This document shows, one piece after another, positions 12,425 to 23,400 of a DNA stretch of 64,000 bases. Source of the stretch: Desmodesmus armatus (lineage: Eukaryota > Chlorophyta > Chlorophyceae > Sphaeropleales > Scenedesmaceae). The translations under genes were made by a program, and so were the position numbers. Each line of letters opens with the position of its first letter. Position 1 is the stretch's first letter. The stretch is from assembly GCA_007449985.2 (NCBI GenBank), contig VIIQ02000656.1, positions 1-64,000 on the forward strand, given 5' to 3'. A model generated the notes under the pieces. That model was not told the DNA's origin. It did not search any database and was given only the letters and a program-made list of their open reading frames with translations.

Positions 12425-12695
12425 ATGGCACATGTGTGACGTTCTCAAGGCTGACATGTGGTGATTTGACGCATATGTGAGGGGGCAAGGGCTGACGTGT
12501 GGTGCGTCATTTGACGCATGTGTGACGCTCTTGAGGCTGACATGTGGTGCGTCACGTGATGCATGTGTGACGCTGTCAGGGCTGACGTGTGGGTGCATCA
12601 TATGACGCAAGTGTGACGTTCTCAAGGCTGCGGTGCATCATCATGCATCATTTGACGCATGTGTGAGGCCCCAGGGGCTGACGTGTGATGCGGAC
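12425..12695. repeat. Diverged ~48-bp minisatellite, about 6 copies
   Basis: Units share the core gcatgtgtgacg, then a variable block, then ggctgacgtgtggtgcgtca, then ttgacgcatg. They include short palindromes such as tgacgca/tgcgtca. Copies differ by substitutions and short gaps. No gene. Confidence 0.75.
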
Positions 12696-13951
12696 CTGGG
12701 GGCGCCTTGGCTGACTTGTGATCATGGCAAGGTTGGTTGGGTGTACTGCTTGAGCAGTTGAATGTGAAACACACTCACAGAACAGCAGTTGTTTGTAACT
12801 GACAGTTGCTGTGTCGCATTGGCAGCCGCTCACTTCATCACTGTGTTCCTGGATTTCCAGAACAATCGCACCCAGCCCATGCCTGCCGATCAGAGCAATG
12901 AAACAAGCGCTCATATCATGTTACAACGACCCAACACCACCTCAACTAAATGCTGCATGCATATGCCTGTCTGCACTGCTCACACACCTCAACAAATCCA
13001 ACTCAGCCCTTGACAGAACAGGTCACAGGTGCAAAATTGTCATGCCATGCACAGCCTGAAATTTCCAGCTAGCGTATGCAAGCTCCCCAGCAGCAGCTAC
13101 TGCTGCATGGTGCTCGGATGGCTGCATGCACCTGCTGCTGCTGGCCAGCGCACACCGGCACACACACACGTGCCTGTGGTCAACCCCACCATGCAGCTGC
13201 TAGCGCCTCTTGATTAGCGCCTCGCCAGCTGAGCCCACAGCCACTAGCAACTCTACAGCTTGTTCCTTACACCATTACACCTTGTACACAGTTGCTGCAA
13301 GGTGCTGGCTTAGCTGGGTGCGCCAGCTGCTGCTGATTAACACAACACAGCCCGGTGGCCTGCATCTGCCTTCCAACTGAGCCGGCCGCGCTCTGTGCAC
13401 CAGGCCCGCTGTGCCCACCGACAAACAGCAGCACGCAGCTGCTGCCGTTGCAAGCATGCTCAAGACACCTCCCGGTAACAGGCCCCACACTGGCTCACAC
13501 ACAAACCTTCGCATCTGCAGCCGCTTGGTGAAAGCAGCACCACTGCGCCAGAAGCCTTGGGTGACTGTGCCGGCGACTGCTGGTGCGTTGCTGGCCTGGT
13601 GCTGTGCTGTTCCACAATACACCCCTGCCATCCATGGAAGCTTGCTGCTGTCTTCACTGCACCTCTCCCTCTGCTCCTGTGGCTGCTGCTCACAGGCCTG
13701 AGCCCCGTCTCTCCTTCACGCCAGCGAGCGTCTGCCGCTGGCCATCACACACGGGGTGTGCTGAACCCCAGCACCATGCAGCTGCCGGCGCCTCACACTG
13801 CCCCACCAGCTGAGCCCACAGCCACCTGCAAACTGTTTACGCCAGCAGGGCGTCTGCCGCCTGCACCTCATTCACGCTGTTGCTCCTGTGGCGGCTGCTG
13901 ACAGGCCTGAGCCCTGTCTCTCTCTTGCGCCCTGTTGGCGTAGAGAGAGAC
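12696..13951. other. Intergenic 3' flank of NDC80 with echoes of its last exon
   Basis: No gene recognised. Two partial copies of the NDC80 terminal-exon edge lie here (about 13835-13890 and 13715-13750), with the same gccagcagggcgtctgccg text. A looser ~130-bp duplication links 13120-13265 with 13730-13840 (shared: caccatgcagctgc, cagctgagcccacagcca). TTACA (TGTAA on the gene strand) occurs at about 13268-13279 and may mark polyadenylation, but it is ~680 nt from the stop codon. Confidence 0.55.
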
Positions 13952-15152
13952 CTATGCCAGCAGGGCGTCTGCGGCCTGCACCTCGTTGGCGCATGCGCCC
14001 ACCCTTGCGCTGAGCTCCTTGATGCCTGTGCGCATGCTGGAGGCGTAGCCCAGCAGCATGTCTGCTGCAGCCATCACGCTGTGGTTCAGCTCATCAACCT
14101 CCTCAGCACAGCGCCTGAAGGGGCAGCAAGCGGCAGCAGCAGCAGCAGGCGGCGGCAGAGCAGGCTGTGAGCTACAATATATTTTGGATGGAGTTCTGTG
14201 AGGCACACTGTCCGGACCAGCTCGATATACCCCCCCTTACAAGCGCCAACAACCCTTCACGTATCCCAACCATCCTGGAGGGGCAGCAGGAGGCAGCAGC
14301 AGGCGGCGGCAGCAGCAGGTGGCAGCAGCAGGGCTCTTAGCACAGATGAGTACAGTGACGGGGGCCACAGCCACATCCTTTGCACTAGCCAGCAAGCGGC
14401 AGCAGCAGGCGGCGGCAGAGGCAGGCTGTGAGCCATGACAGGTTTGTATGGTACTCCGTGAGGCAAGGAGCAGCAGCAGCAGGCGGCAGAGGGCAGGCTG
14501 TGAGACATGTCACTATTAACTTTGGTATCCTGTGGGGCACCATGAACGACCTTGCAGTGCCCCCATACAAGCCCCAACAACCATTTGGATACCCCAAACA
14601 TTCTCACTGCTGGGCCCCATCAGTGTCGAGACGCGCGGTGGCATGCACTTCCTCTGTCTCCACCCAAGGGCAGGTCCTTGTTCATGGCCTGTGCAGGACT
14701 CTCAGCACAGGCCAGCACAGTGACGAGGGGCCAGAGCCACATCCCCTACACTAGCCAGCAAGGCCCACCGAGCGCGCCAACTTGTGCACAAGCAACTCCC
14801 AGGTCAGATTCATGGGCAACTCAACCCAACACCGCCTGCCGACTCCAGCGGCCCTGCCCACCTCCTTGCCACCCCGTACTCTGCCGCCGCTGCCGTGAGT
14901 GCCCAGGTCGGATCCATGGACAACCCAACCCAACACCGCCCGCTCTAGCTGCCCTGCCCACCTGCTTCAATCCCCTCCTTACATGACCCTCACACTGTCC
15001 CTCAACTCCACTGTCCCCCCCCCCGCATCGAGCTGCCGTGCCTACCTGCTTGCCGCCTCATACTCTGCCGTTGCTGCCCTGAGTGCCTCCTCAGTCTCTG
15101 TCACCTTGTTGACCAGGGCGTTGCGCAGGCACAACACCTCACCCTGACGCAC

Positions 15153-15186
<34 letters not shown>

Positions 15187-18100
15187 AAGTGCACGGCCAT
15201 GGAACACACACAGCGCAGCACACACACAGGTCAAAAGGAGCCGCATGTGCTGACCACTTCAAGCTGCAGTGTTGCAGGAGCAGGCACAGACATCACTCCG
15301 CCCAACTCACACCACTTGCGCCTCCCACTGCTGACGCTGTCACTCAACCTCACCAACACTGCCCACACGCGGCCCAATCGCATCGACCCAATCGCATCGT
15401 GGAACACACCACCCACAGCTGCCTGGTGTTACTCACTGACCTTGATCCTGTCTGCCTGGCCCCCTATTGAGGCCACGTCAACCTCCAGGGCCTCCTTCAG
15501 GCCGCGGTGACGCTCCTCAGCAACAGACACCTGCACAGCACACACATCAGCACATTGTGGTCACCGACAGCATCCACATGCAGCATCTCCAATCCTCAGA
15601 GCTATCTGCAGGCACACACCGCGCACTGCCAGAGGCAATACACCCACCCATCCGGCAAACATACCCACACCCACCCGTCCCCCCCACACACTGTTTGCTA
15701 TCCTATCCAAGTTGGTCTGCCTCATAGATTGCTTGCATGTGACTGCATGTTCATAGTATGCTAGCTACACGTCTATCCTTTTGTTTCAAGGTTCCATCCA
15801 TCATCTATGCCAAACACACACGCACCTGTCGCCTGAGTGCAGCCAGCTCCTCCAGCCGCTCTGCGTTGCCCTCACGAGCAGCGTCCAGCTGCTCAGCCAG
15901 CACCAGGCCGTCCTCCGCCAGCTCACGGCCCCGCAGCCGGTAGCGCTCACGCAGCGACAGCAGACCCGGCCGGATCACACCTGCGGTGAGTGGCAAGCGA
16001 ACAATGCGCAGCCATTCAGTCCATGGGTTTGCAAAGTAAACTTGATGCTGGCACATGACAGTTGCATGGCCCCGCAGCCGGTAGCGCTCACGCAGCGACA
16101 GCAGCCCCGGCCGGATCACCCCTGCGGTGGGGTGGCAAATCAACAATGCGCAGCCAAGCAGTCCATGGGTTTGCACTCTCAAACTGAACAGCGCTGGTTT
16201 TGTGAACTTCATCCTGCTCCCACATTGCTGTTGCTGCCCCAGTGCCGCCCCTCCTCCTCTTCAAACTTGAGTCTGGAGCGAGTCTACACAAGTTGACAAC
16301 ACAGGTTGAGTTGTCCCGCATGCACTTCCCTCTGCTGCCACACCACGTCCACACCTTGATGTCCCCGCTGATCAGCTCCTGTGGGGTAGCAGCGGCCCTG
16401 TTGACGCCCATTTCGTAGGCGATGCCTGACGCACGCTTGGCTGCCGCCGGCAGCAGCGCCAGGCGGTGGCAGCAGGCGTGGTACTGCCGCAGCCGCTCCT
16501 CCAGGCCATTCAGCACGGACTCAAGCTGCAGGACAGAAAACAATCAGCAACACACAGTTCAGGACGATCTTGAGGGGTGGGATTAGAATGTGCTTGCAGC
16601 TACCGGGCAGCCGATCCTCTAGGCCATTCAGCACGGACTCAAGCTGCAGGACAGAAAACAAAACAGTTCAAGACAATCTTGAGAGGAACATCCTCAGGGG
16701 TGGGGTGAGAGTGTGCTTCCAGCTACTGCGCAGCCGCTCCTCCAAGCCGTTCAGCACAGACTCAAGCTGCAGGACAGCACACACAGCACAGCGATTCAGC
16801 ACAGACATGAGCTGCGGACGACACGCACGGCAAGGTAGATCCGTGCCACACGCCCTTGGGCATGTACAGTATGTGGGGTCCTTTGCTTTTGCTCTCCCCC
16901 ATCTGTGGAAACGTGATGGCCTGGGGTGTAATGCGCTCGCAGCTACTGCGCAGCAGTTGTGCCTTTCCAGCTGCTCGTAAGTGAACAGTCCACAGCCACA
17001 TGCAGCAGCGTCACCCGACGTCACTGCATCGGCGGCGGCGTTGCTGTTGGCCGGCAGTCCCAGCAGCATGCACACCTGCACTTCAGCTTGGTACAGCCGC
17101 TGCTGCAGGGCCTCCCGCTGCGACACCACGCCGTCCAGCAGACTCTTCTGCTTCTGCCTGTGGCAGCAACAGCGCACAGCAACACACGCAACACATGCAT
17201 GGCCGCACCCACTGGCTGTAACACCCGTCCAGCTGTCTTTCTGGCAGCATGCGCACGCATCACGGAATGGCACATGCACGCCACAGCAGGCGTAGAGAGC
17301 ACCAGGCATGCCTGCCATGCTGTGACCACAGCCTGGTGGGCGCGAACCAGCAGGACCATCTCAACACCCTTCCTGACCCTATCAAACATGGCGCAGCTGC
17401 AGCCTTGTTGCCCTGTTGGCACAAGACATGATTCACTGAGTGAGGTCTCTGCGCATAGGATTCCGTCGCGCCTGCGCACCTCTCCGCCACCATCCTGTTG
17501 ACGTCAGCCTTGCTGAGCGCTTGGCCAGCAATGCGCTGCGCCAGGCTCACGTTGTCTGCAGCAACAGCAAGGCGCAGCAGCACAAGTGAGGCAGCAGGGC
17601 ATTGCATGCACACACGCATCTACCTGTTCTATGCAACTCATGCGAGTTGCTTGTGGGTCTATACCCCCCGGCGCTTAGCCGCAAAACTGCTGTACAGTCC
17701 CAGGACCCCCCCCCCCCCCGGGTCGGTCGCTTGTAGGTTATACCCACCTGCGCGCACTGCCATACGGCTGCGCATGCCGCATTTTCAAATCACCTCTGCC
17801 AATTGCTGTGCTGGCACATACCCAGCTGTGCGCACTGCGGCAGTGCTGCCATCCGATTGCTGGCCATGTCTCGTCACATGCTGGTCTGTGCACACTTGTC
17901 AGTGCGTGGCAAGGGTTCACCCAGGCGCCCGCTTGTGCGCACTGCTGCTGCTGCTGCTGCTGCTGGCATCTATCGCTGCCCACATGTCGCTGCATCTGTG
18001 ATCTTTGCACACGCTTGCCGCTGCTGTCCAGTCACCCACCTGCACGCACTGCTGCCATTCCTGCCCTCTATTGCTGTCCATATGTCACTGCATTTATCAT

Positions 18101-20070
18101 GTGCCATGTAGACACCCACCTGCACGCACTGCTGCCAGTGCTGCCTTCTTTGCCTCCAGGTCAGCCTGGCGCTCCTCCAGCTTCTTCTGCAGGCTGGCTC
18201 GCTGGGCCTGCACAGCACGGCACAGAATGCACACCACAGCACAGCATGGCACGGCATAGCTGGGTGACTTCACGGTGTGTTTTTGGGCCCTTTAGATGGC
18301 GTACAGGTGGGGTGTGCTACTGCTGTAGTTCTGTACAGGGTTCACTGCTCACATGTGGCGCACTGTGCGCAGACTACTGAAGTCATGCACAGACACGGCA
18401 GGATGCGGGCGCCAGCAACTTGTGATGCGGGCGCCAGCAACTTGTGATGCGGGCGCCAGCAACTTGTGATGCGGGCGCCAGCAACTTGTGAGGTGCCCAC
18501 GTCGCATGCGCCCAACTTGCACTGCTCAGCCATGAGGCAATTTGTGGGGTGCGCGCGCCCCATCCTGCGCCCCATTGTGCGCGCCCAACTACTACTCCCC
18601 AAGCAGCAGTTCGTTCCGCCGCCCCCTCCCCCCCCCCTCACACACCAAACACCCACCTGGTTTCCTGCGATGACCTCCTGGAACTTGCGCTGGTCTGCCA
18701 GCACCTCCTGCCTGGCTGCCTGCGCTGCTGCAAGCGGCGAGGGCTGCTTGTGCAAGCCGTCCAGCTCAGCACACAGGGAGCCCATGGACTGCAGGGGCAG
18801 CAGGAGGTACAGACGGAGAGAAACACACATATTCGGCATCATGATCATGTATGTTCATGCTCTATGCAACTCATGTGTTCAACACATGACACAACTTTGG
18901 ATGGTTGATGCATTGGCTGGATGCACTTCCTGTGTCAACTCACGGACAGGGCAGCGCAGGAGACGTGGGGCAGGGGTGGCACAGTGAGCCACAGCGGCGG
19001 GAGCAGCACATGCATGGGGTTGCAGGACGCAGGCGCGCAAGAGCAGCACGCAGCGCTGGGTGTTCCTGCATGCAGTTTGTTGTGGGGCATGTGTGTTTGC
19101 GGGACGTTTACTGTGGCCTGTAGCACAGACTGGGTGCCGCAGATGCTCAAGATGTCTGACAGGGCCAGCACTGCCTTGACCATTGCTGCTTTGTGCGGGC
19201 ACCTTGCTGCTGCATGAGCATAGCCCCTGCAGTGCATGTAGCTGAGCTCCGATTGCGAACCCACAAGCTTCAAGCCCCCCAGTCACTCGGCACCCCGCGC
19301 ACCTGCTGCAGCGTTTTGTTGCTCTGCAGGAGTGCTGCATGTCGCTCCCTGAACTGCCCCAGCATCTCGTCATCAGCTGCACCTGCCTTGGCATCATCCC
19401 CCGCCAGGAAGTACCTGTAGGCTGTCGATGCATACGAGAAGAACTGCCGCTCGCTGCGCTGCTTCTCGTCAAACTGCGCTGCTGTTGCATCCTCTGCCCT
19501 GTCGTCGTAGTTGAGCAGCTCCACCAGCCAGCTGAGTGCTGCCAGCACACTGGGCCAGGAGTGAGGGCTGCCGACTGCAAACAGGGCGCTCTTGCTGATC
19601 TGGAAGGGGTAGTTGAGGCGCTTGAAGAACAGCGGCACCTCATCCTCCACTTTGCCAAAGGCCTTGAGGGTGGGGTCGAATCGCTGGAACAGCCAGAAGG
19701 CCAACTGCGTGAAGTCCTTCCCCGTGGGAGAGGTCAGGATCTTGGGGGACAGCGCGTAGGGGTACGCGTGTGTGGAGGCATAGGTGATGATGGTGCGGAT
19801 GCAGCTGTTGAAGAAGTTCTTGTCATTCAGGGGCCTGGGGTCTGCCTTTGCATTGCCGCTCTTGCCAAAGGCACTAGATCGACGTGGGTCTAAGCCAGCA
19901 TTGGAGGGGCGCTCTAGCTGCCTGGGTGCCACTGAAGGCCTGCCTGCTGCTGCTGCATGGGGCTTCAAGCTCTGCCTGCTGTCTTTGCCGGCCTTGTGCC
20001 CTGGTGCTAAGCTCTGCCTACTGTTGAGGTTGTTGGGACTCAACGCCCCCAGTGTCTGCCTTCTGCTCAT
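13952..20070 (-). CDS. NDC80: NDC80/HEC1-like outer kinetochore protein (10 exons)
   Basis: Microtubule-binding subunit of the NDC80 kinetochore complex, acting at the spindle-kinetochore interface. Exons (gene order): 19303-20070, 18657-18788, 18120-18207, 17480-17555, 17076-17157, 16355-16525, 15826-15980, 15441-15530, 15046-15143, 13952-14114. All have GT-AG borders and matching phases except the sixth-seventh join, which is one base off. The ~607-residue product compares with 642 for human HEC1. Residues 1-75 are a basic Ser/Thr-rich tail. Residues ~78-188 are the calponin-homology domain (DKNFFNSCIRTIITY; EVPLFFKRLNYPF; VGSPHSWPSVLAALSWL). Later exons are Glu/Gln/Leu-rich coiled coil aligning in order with HEC1 segments. 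The start is ATG at 20070; the frame continues upstream only from non-ATG codons. Introns contain tandem copies of exon edges. Identification is by pattern, without a search. Confidence 0.9.
16068..16778 (-). repeat. Exon-edge echoes around NDC80 exons 6 and 7
   Basis: The 5' edge of exon 6 with its CTGCAG acceptor recurs upstream at about 16600-16657 and 16725-16778, in ~115-125 bp units that include intron sequence; a further piece lies near 16924. The 5' half of exon 7 with its CCGCAG acceptor recurs at about 16068-16170. The copies are partial exons without matching donors. Confidence 0.8.
17735..18075 (-). repeat. Donor-side echoes of NDC80 exon 3
   Basis: The 3' edge of exon 3 (real edge at 18120; + strand text cacccacctgcacgcactgc) recurs at about 18036-18075, 17930-17975, 17815-17860 and 17735-17775, progressively diverged, in units of roughly 85-110 bp. 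The nearest copy keeps a consensus GTGGGT donor. Confidence 0.75.
18402..18492. repeat. 22-bp tandem repeat, 4 copies, in NDC80 intron 2
   Basis: Four near-identical copies of gatgcgggcgccagcaactt plus two bases. Each contains the palindrome ggcgcc. Confidence 0.9.
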
Positions 20071-20408
20071 GAGGCCAGAGAAAGAGCAGCTCAGATGCAA
20101 TCGTTGTTAGGCATCACTGTTGCTTTGGCTTGAGTGCACCACGGGCTGACTGAAGCGATATTTGAACGACTCGCAACAAAATGGTTGGAACTGTAAGGCT
20201 ACGCATAGCACTGCAGCTGTCGAGGCCTCGAGGTTTTCAAGCTCAACGGTCACATAGCAGCGACCTGAAGCGAGCAGAACCATCATTGTTCCTCCACGTG
20301 TATCTATGTATGACCAGAACCATTGTTTGATCACACTGCTCTTCACAACCCACCAGTGGTCCCAGCCCACAAACATCACAACCTGTCTGCTGCTCAGCAA
20401 GCCCCCAA
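20071..20408 (-). other. Intergenic gap between the mS35 stop and the NDC80 start
   Basis: 338 bp separate two co-oriented genes. It should hold the mS35 3' UTR and the NDC80 promoter and 5' UTR. No TATA box or clear TGTAA signal was found. Confidence 0.5.
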
Positions 20409-23400
20409 TCAAGAAGCTGGGGCCATGGGGTTGCCAGCAGGCACTCCCAACACGCTGCTGTCCACCCAAAAGTCCTTGCTGGGGTACCTGCCCTGTGCTG
20501 TCTGCAGCAGCCGGTGCAGCACCTCCAAGCACCAGCGCCTGTTCTCCTCACGCGTGGGGAAGCGATCACAGGCAATGGTCAGGTCGCCTGTCTTAGCGTT
20601 GTACCTGCACCACATCAGCAGCAGCACCCACAAGCCTTCAGCGATTGCAAGCACTTGCCCAGCGTAGTTCACCTACAGGACAGAAGACCGAAGGGCAGCT
20701 GCAGCTGCAGCTGCCGACGCATGCGCAGGTTTCCCACAGGCCATGGCAACCACCCTGACGTTGCTTCTATCACAGTACACTGGCGCCCCTGCATCATGCA
20801 TGAGGATGGTCCTCATGCTGCTGCGCTGCGCACCCCCCTTCATTCAGCCTCACATTCCCCAGCCACTGAGAGCAGATGCTGTAGTCCCCCCCCCTCCCCG
20901 GATGCACAGCGGAAAACACACCCAACATAAGCAAGGTACATGTTCAAACATGCACACGCCCATACAACGCATGGGCTTCATTATATTCTATTATTTGTAT
21001 ATATTCTTTGTGTATGAAATAGAATAGAAACCCACAGCCCTGCTGCCACCCAGCCATCATGACCTTTCTCCCGCCCCTGCCAGCAGGTATTAATAAGCAT
21101 TGCTCTGCGCTTGTACATGGATTGCCATTGAGGTGTTACACGAAGAAAACGCCGATCGGCGGAAAGTCAACAATAAGGAGAGAAGAAGAAAGAAGAAGAA
21201 GTGCAAGACAGGGCAATGCAGGCCAGAGGCCAAACAAAGGGCGGGAAGGGAGGGCGAGTTGTTGTCACACACGTGTGAACAACAACAAAACGTGCCCTGC
21301 CAAGGGCAGGGCCAGAGTATATCATGCTAGGAGCAGCATGAGCACTCCAGGGCTTAGTGGGCCCAAGCCCTGGATGCATCAGCCCGCTAGCTGATTAACG
21401 CATGTTAATACATTATCATGCTATCAATAAGCATTGCTCTGCGCTTGTACATGGATTGCCATAATAAGAGAGTAGATAGGAGTGGCACACCCGGCAGTCG
21501 GTGCGCCACAACTTGTGAGGCTGCAAAGCACAGACAAGGGGAATGCAGCAGCCCATGCACGTAAGAAGTGCATATGCATTGGGCACACATCAGATGCATA
21601 GGACAAGCAAGTGTTGGGCTCACCAGCACGCATCCGTACAGCAGGCTGGTTGGACAAGGCACAGTACCCAAGACCCAGCCACAACTGCCACAAGGTGGCC
21701 AAGAGGGAGCACTCACAGGTGCCGAGATAAGGATGTAAAGGCGCAACGGCCTGGAGCTGCCCAACCCACCGGAATGCATCAGAAAACCACGGCCCCTGGG
21801 GGGGGGGGGGCAGCAGAACTAGACTGGGAGCCTAGCAGGCAGCAAGCAGTAGCGCGGCCAATGACCACAACTGCCACAGCCACACACAAGAGTGTAGCAG
21901 GGAGGCATTAAACTGGAAGCATAATAGATCATTAAACAGGTGGCTGAGGCAGCTCAAATCAGCAGACAGATCGTGGTCACGCATCCGGGCACTACTCTAG
22001 AGCAGTACACAAGGCGGGGTTGGCAGCACAAGGCAGTGGTGCTCAGAGGGAGGGCAGCAATAGTCATGCATTGCTGCGCACAAACCAACATACGCAAATG
22101 GGTGGCACTAAGGAGAACAACACACCCAGGGGTGTGGACACGGTATGGCGCATGCCATGCCAATGCCGTTGCCAACTGCCTAAGATATGCAAAGTGTGCG
22201 ACGGGAGGTCAAGGTCGCGAGACGTACAGCAATGCCTGTCACTGCCAGAGCACAATCACCTGAGCCAGAAAACCAGGAAAGTGCTACAGCACACGGGCTC
22301 AGTGTAATTTAGCCAGTGTGGCACGACGGGGCAGGTCACACAAAAGCGCAGGCTCGCTACAGCACAGATACTACGATTGTCATCAGAGTGAGTGACTGGC
22401 AACCAGCATACGAGCACATGGGCTCTGTTTACCAACAAGAGCAGCACCCAGGGCTGCCAACATAAGGCAGCACAACACCCGAAGGTGAATTTTCTGTGCG
22501 CTGCTGTAAGCTGCACCAACAGCAGCACCAGAGCGTAAGGGCTCAGTGCATAAAAGCAGCGCATCAGGCGCTGAAGAGGCCAAAAGCCAGGCTGAGCGGC
22601 ACTAGGAAGCCGCACCAGCAGCGCCACCAGAGCACATGGGCTCAGTGCGTAAAAGCAGCGTATCACGCACTGCAAAGGCCAAAGCCCAGACCAACAACAA
22701 GCCAAGCCAGCTCAAGCCCCAACAGAAACCACAAGCACAGAGTCCCTTTGATGCTGCAACACAACCCTTGGTGGGCATACTGTATATGCGGCTCAGTGAA
22801 CAACGCGCACAGCCATCATAGGCCAAGACGCCTTGGGCATATGCTGGGCAGACCCAGCTGATCCCAGGCTGAAGGTGGCCTGAGGAAGGGCCACCGTATC
22901 AGCGGCCAACAACATAAGCTCATGGTACCAGGGCTGGGAGGGCCAGCAGGGCACCAGCAGAGTCACAGTGGCGCGATCCTCACGGATCTTCTGCACCACT
23001 TGCAACAAGATATTGGTTTCCAAAGGGGGGTTTGCAAACCCATTAAGACCCTGCCATGACTGTAGGAATGCATTGACTCCACTGCTGCCAGGACACCGAT
23101 GCAGGCTGAAAAACCTAGGCAAGTGCGTGTTGGTGTCCGAAGCAAACAGATCCACATCATGGGGCCCCCACAACACATCAAGGCTGGCAAAGACGCTGCC
23201 GTCGAGCCTGTAGTCGCTGCGGTCCAGAGCACGGGACGGCGCGTCAGCCAAATTGTGCTCAAAGGCTACACGCACCACCTGAAGCTGCACATGCAGCTCA
23301 TCCAACAAGGCCCACAGGTGGCGGTACTCAGTCATCAACACAGGCGAACGCGATGCAAACCGGCCCAACACTGACTGCGTGACAGAATTGTCCTCATGCA

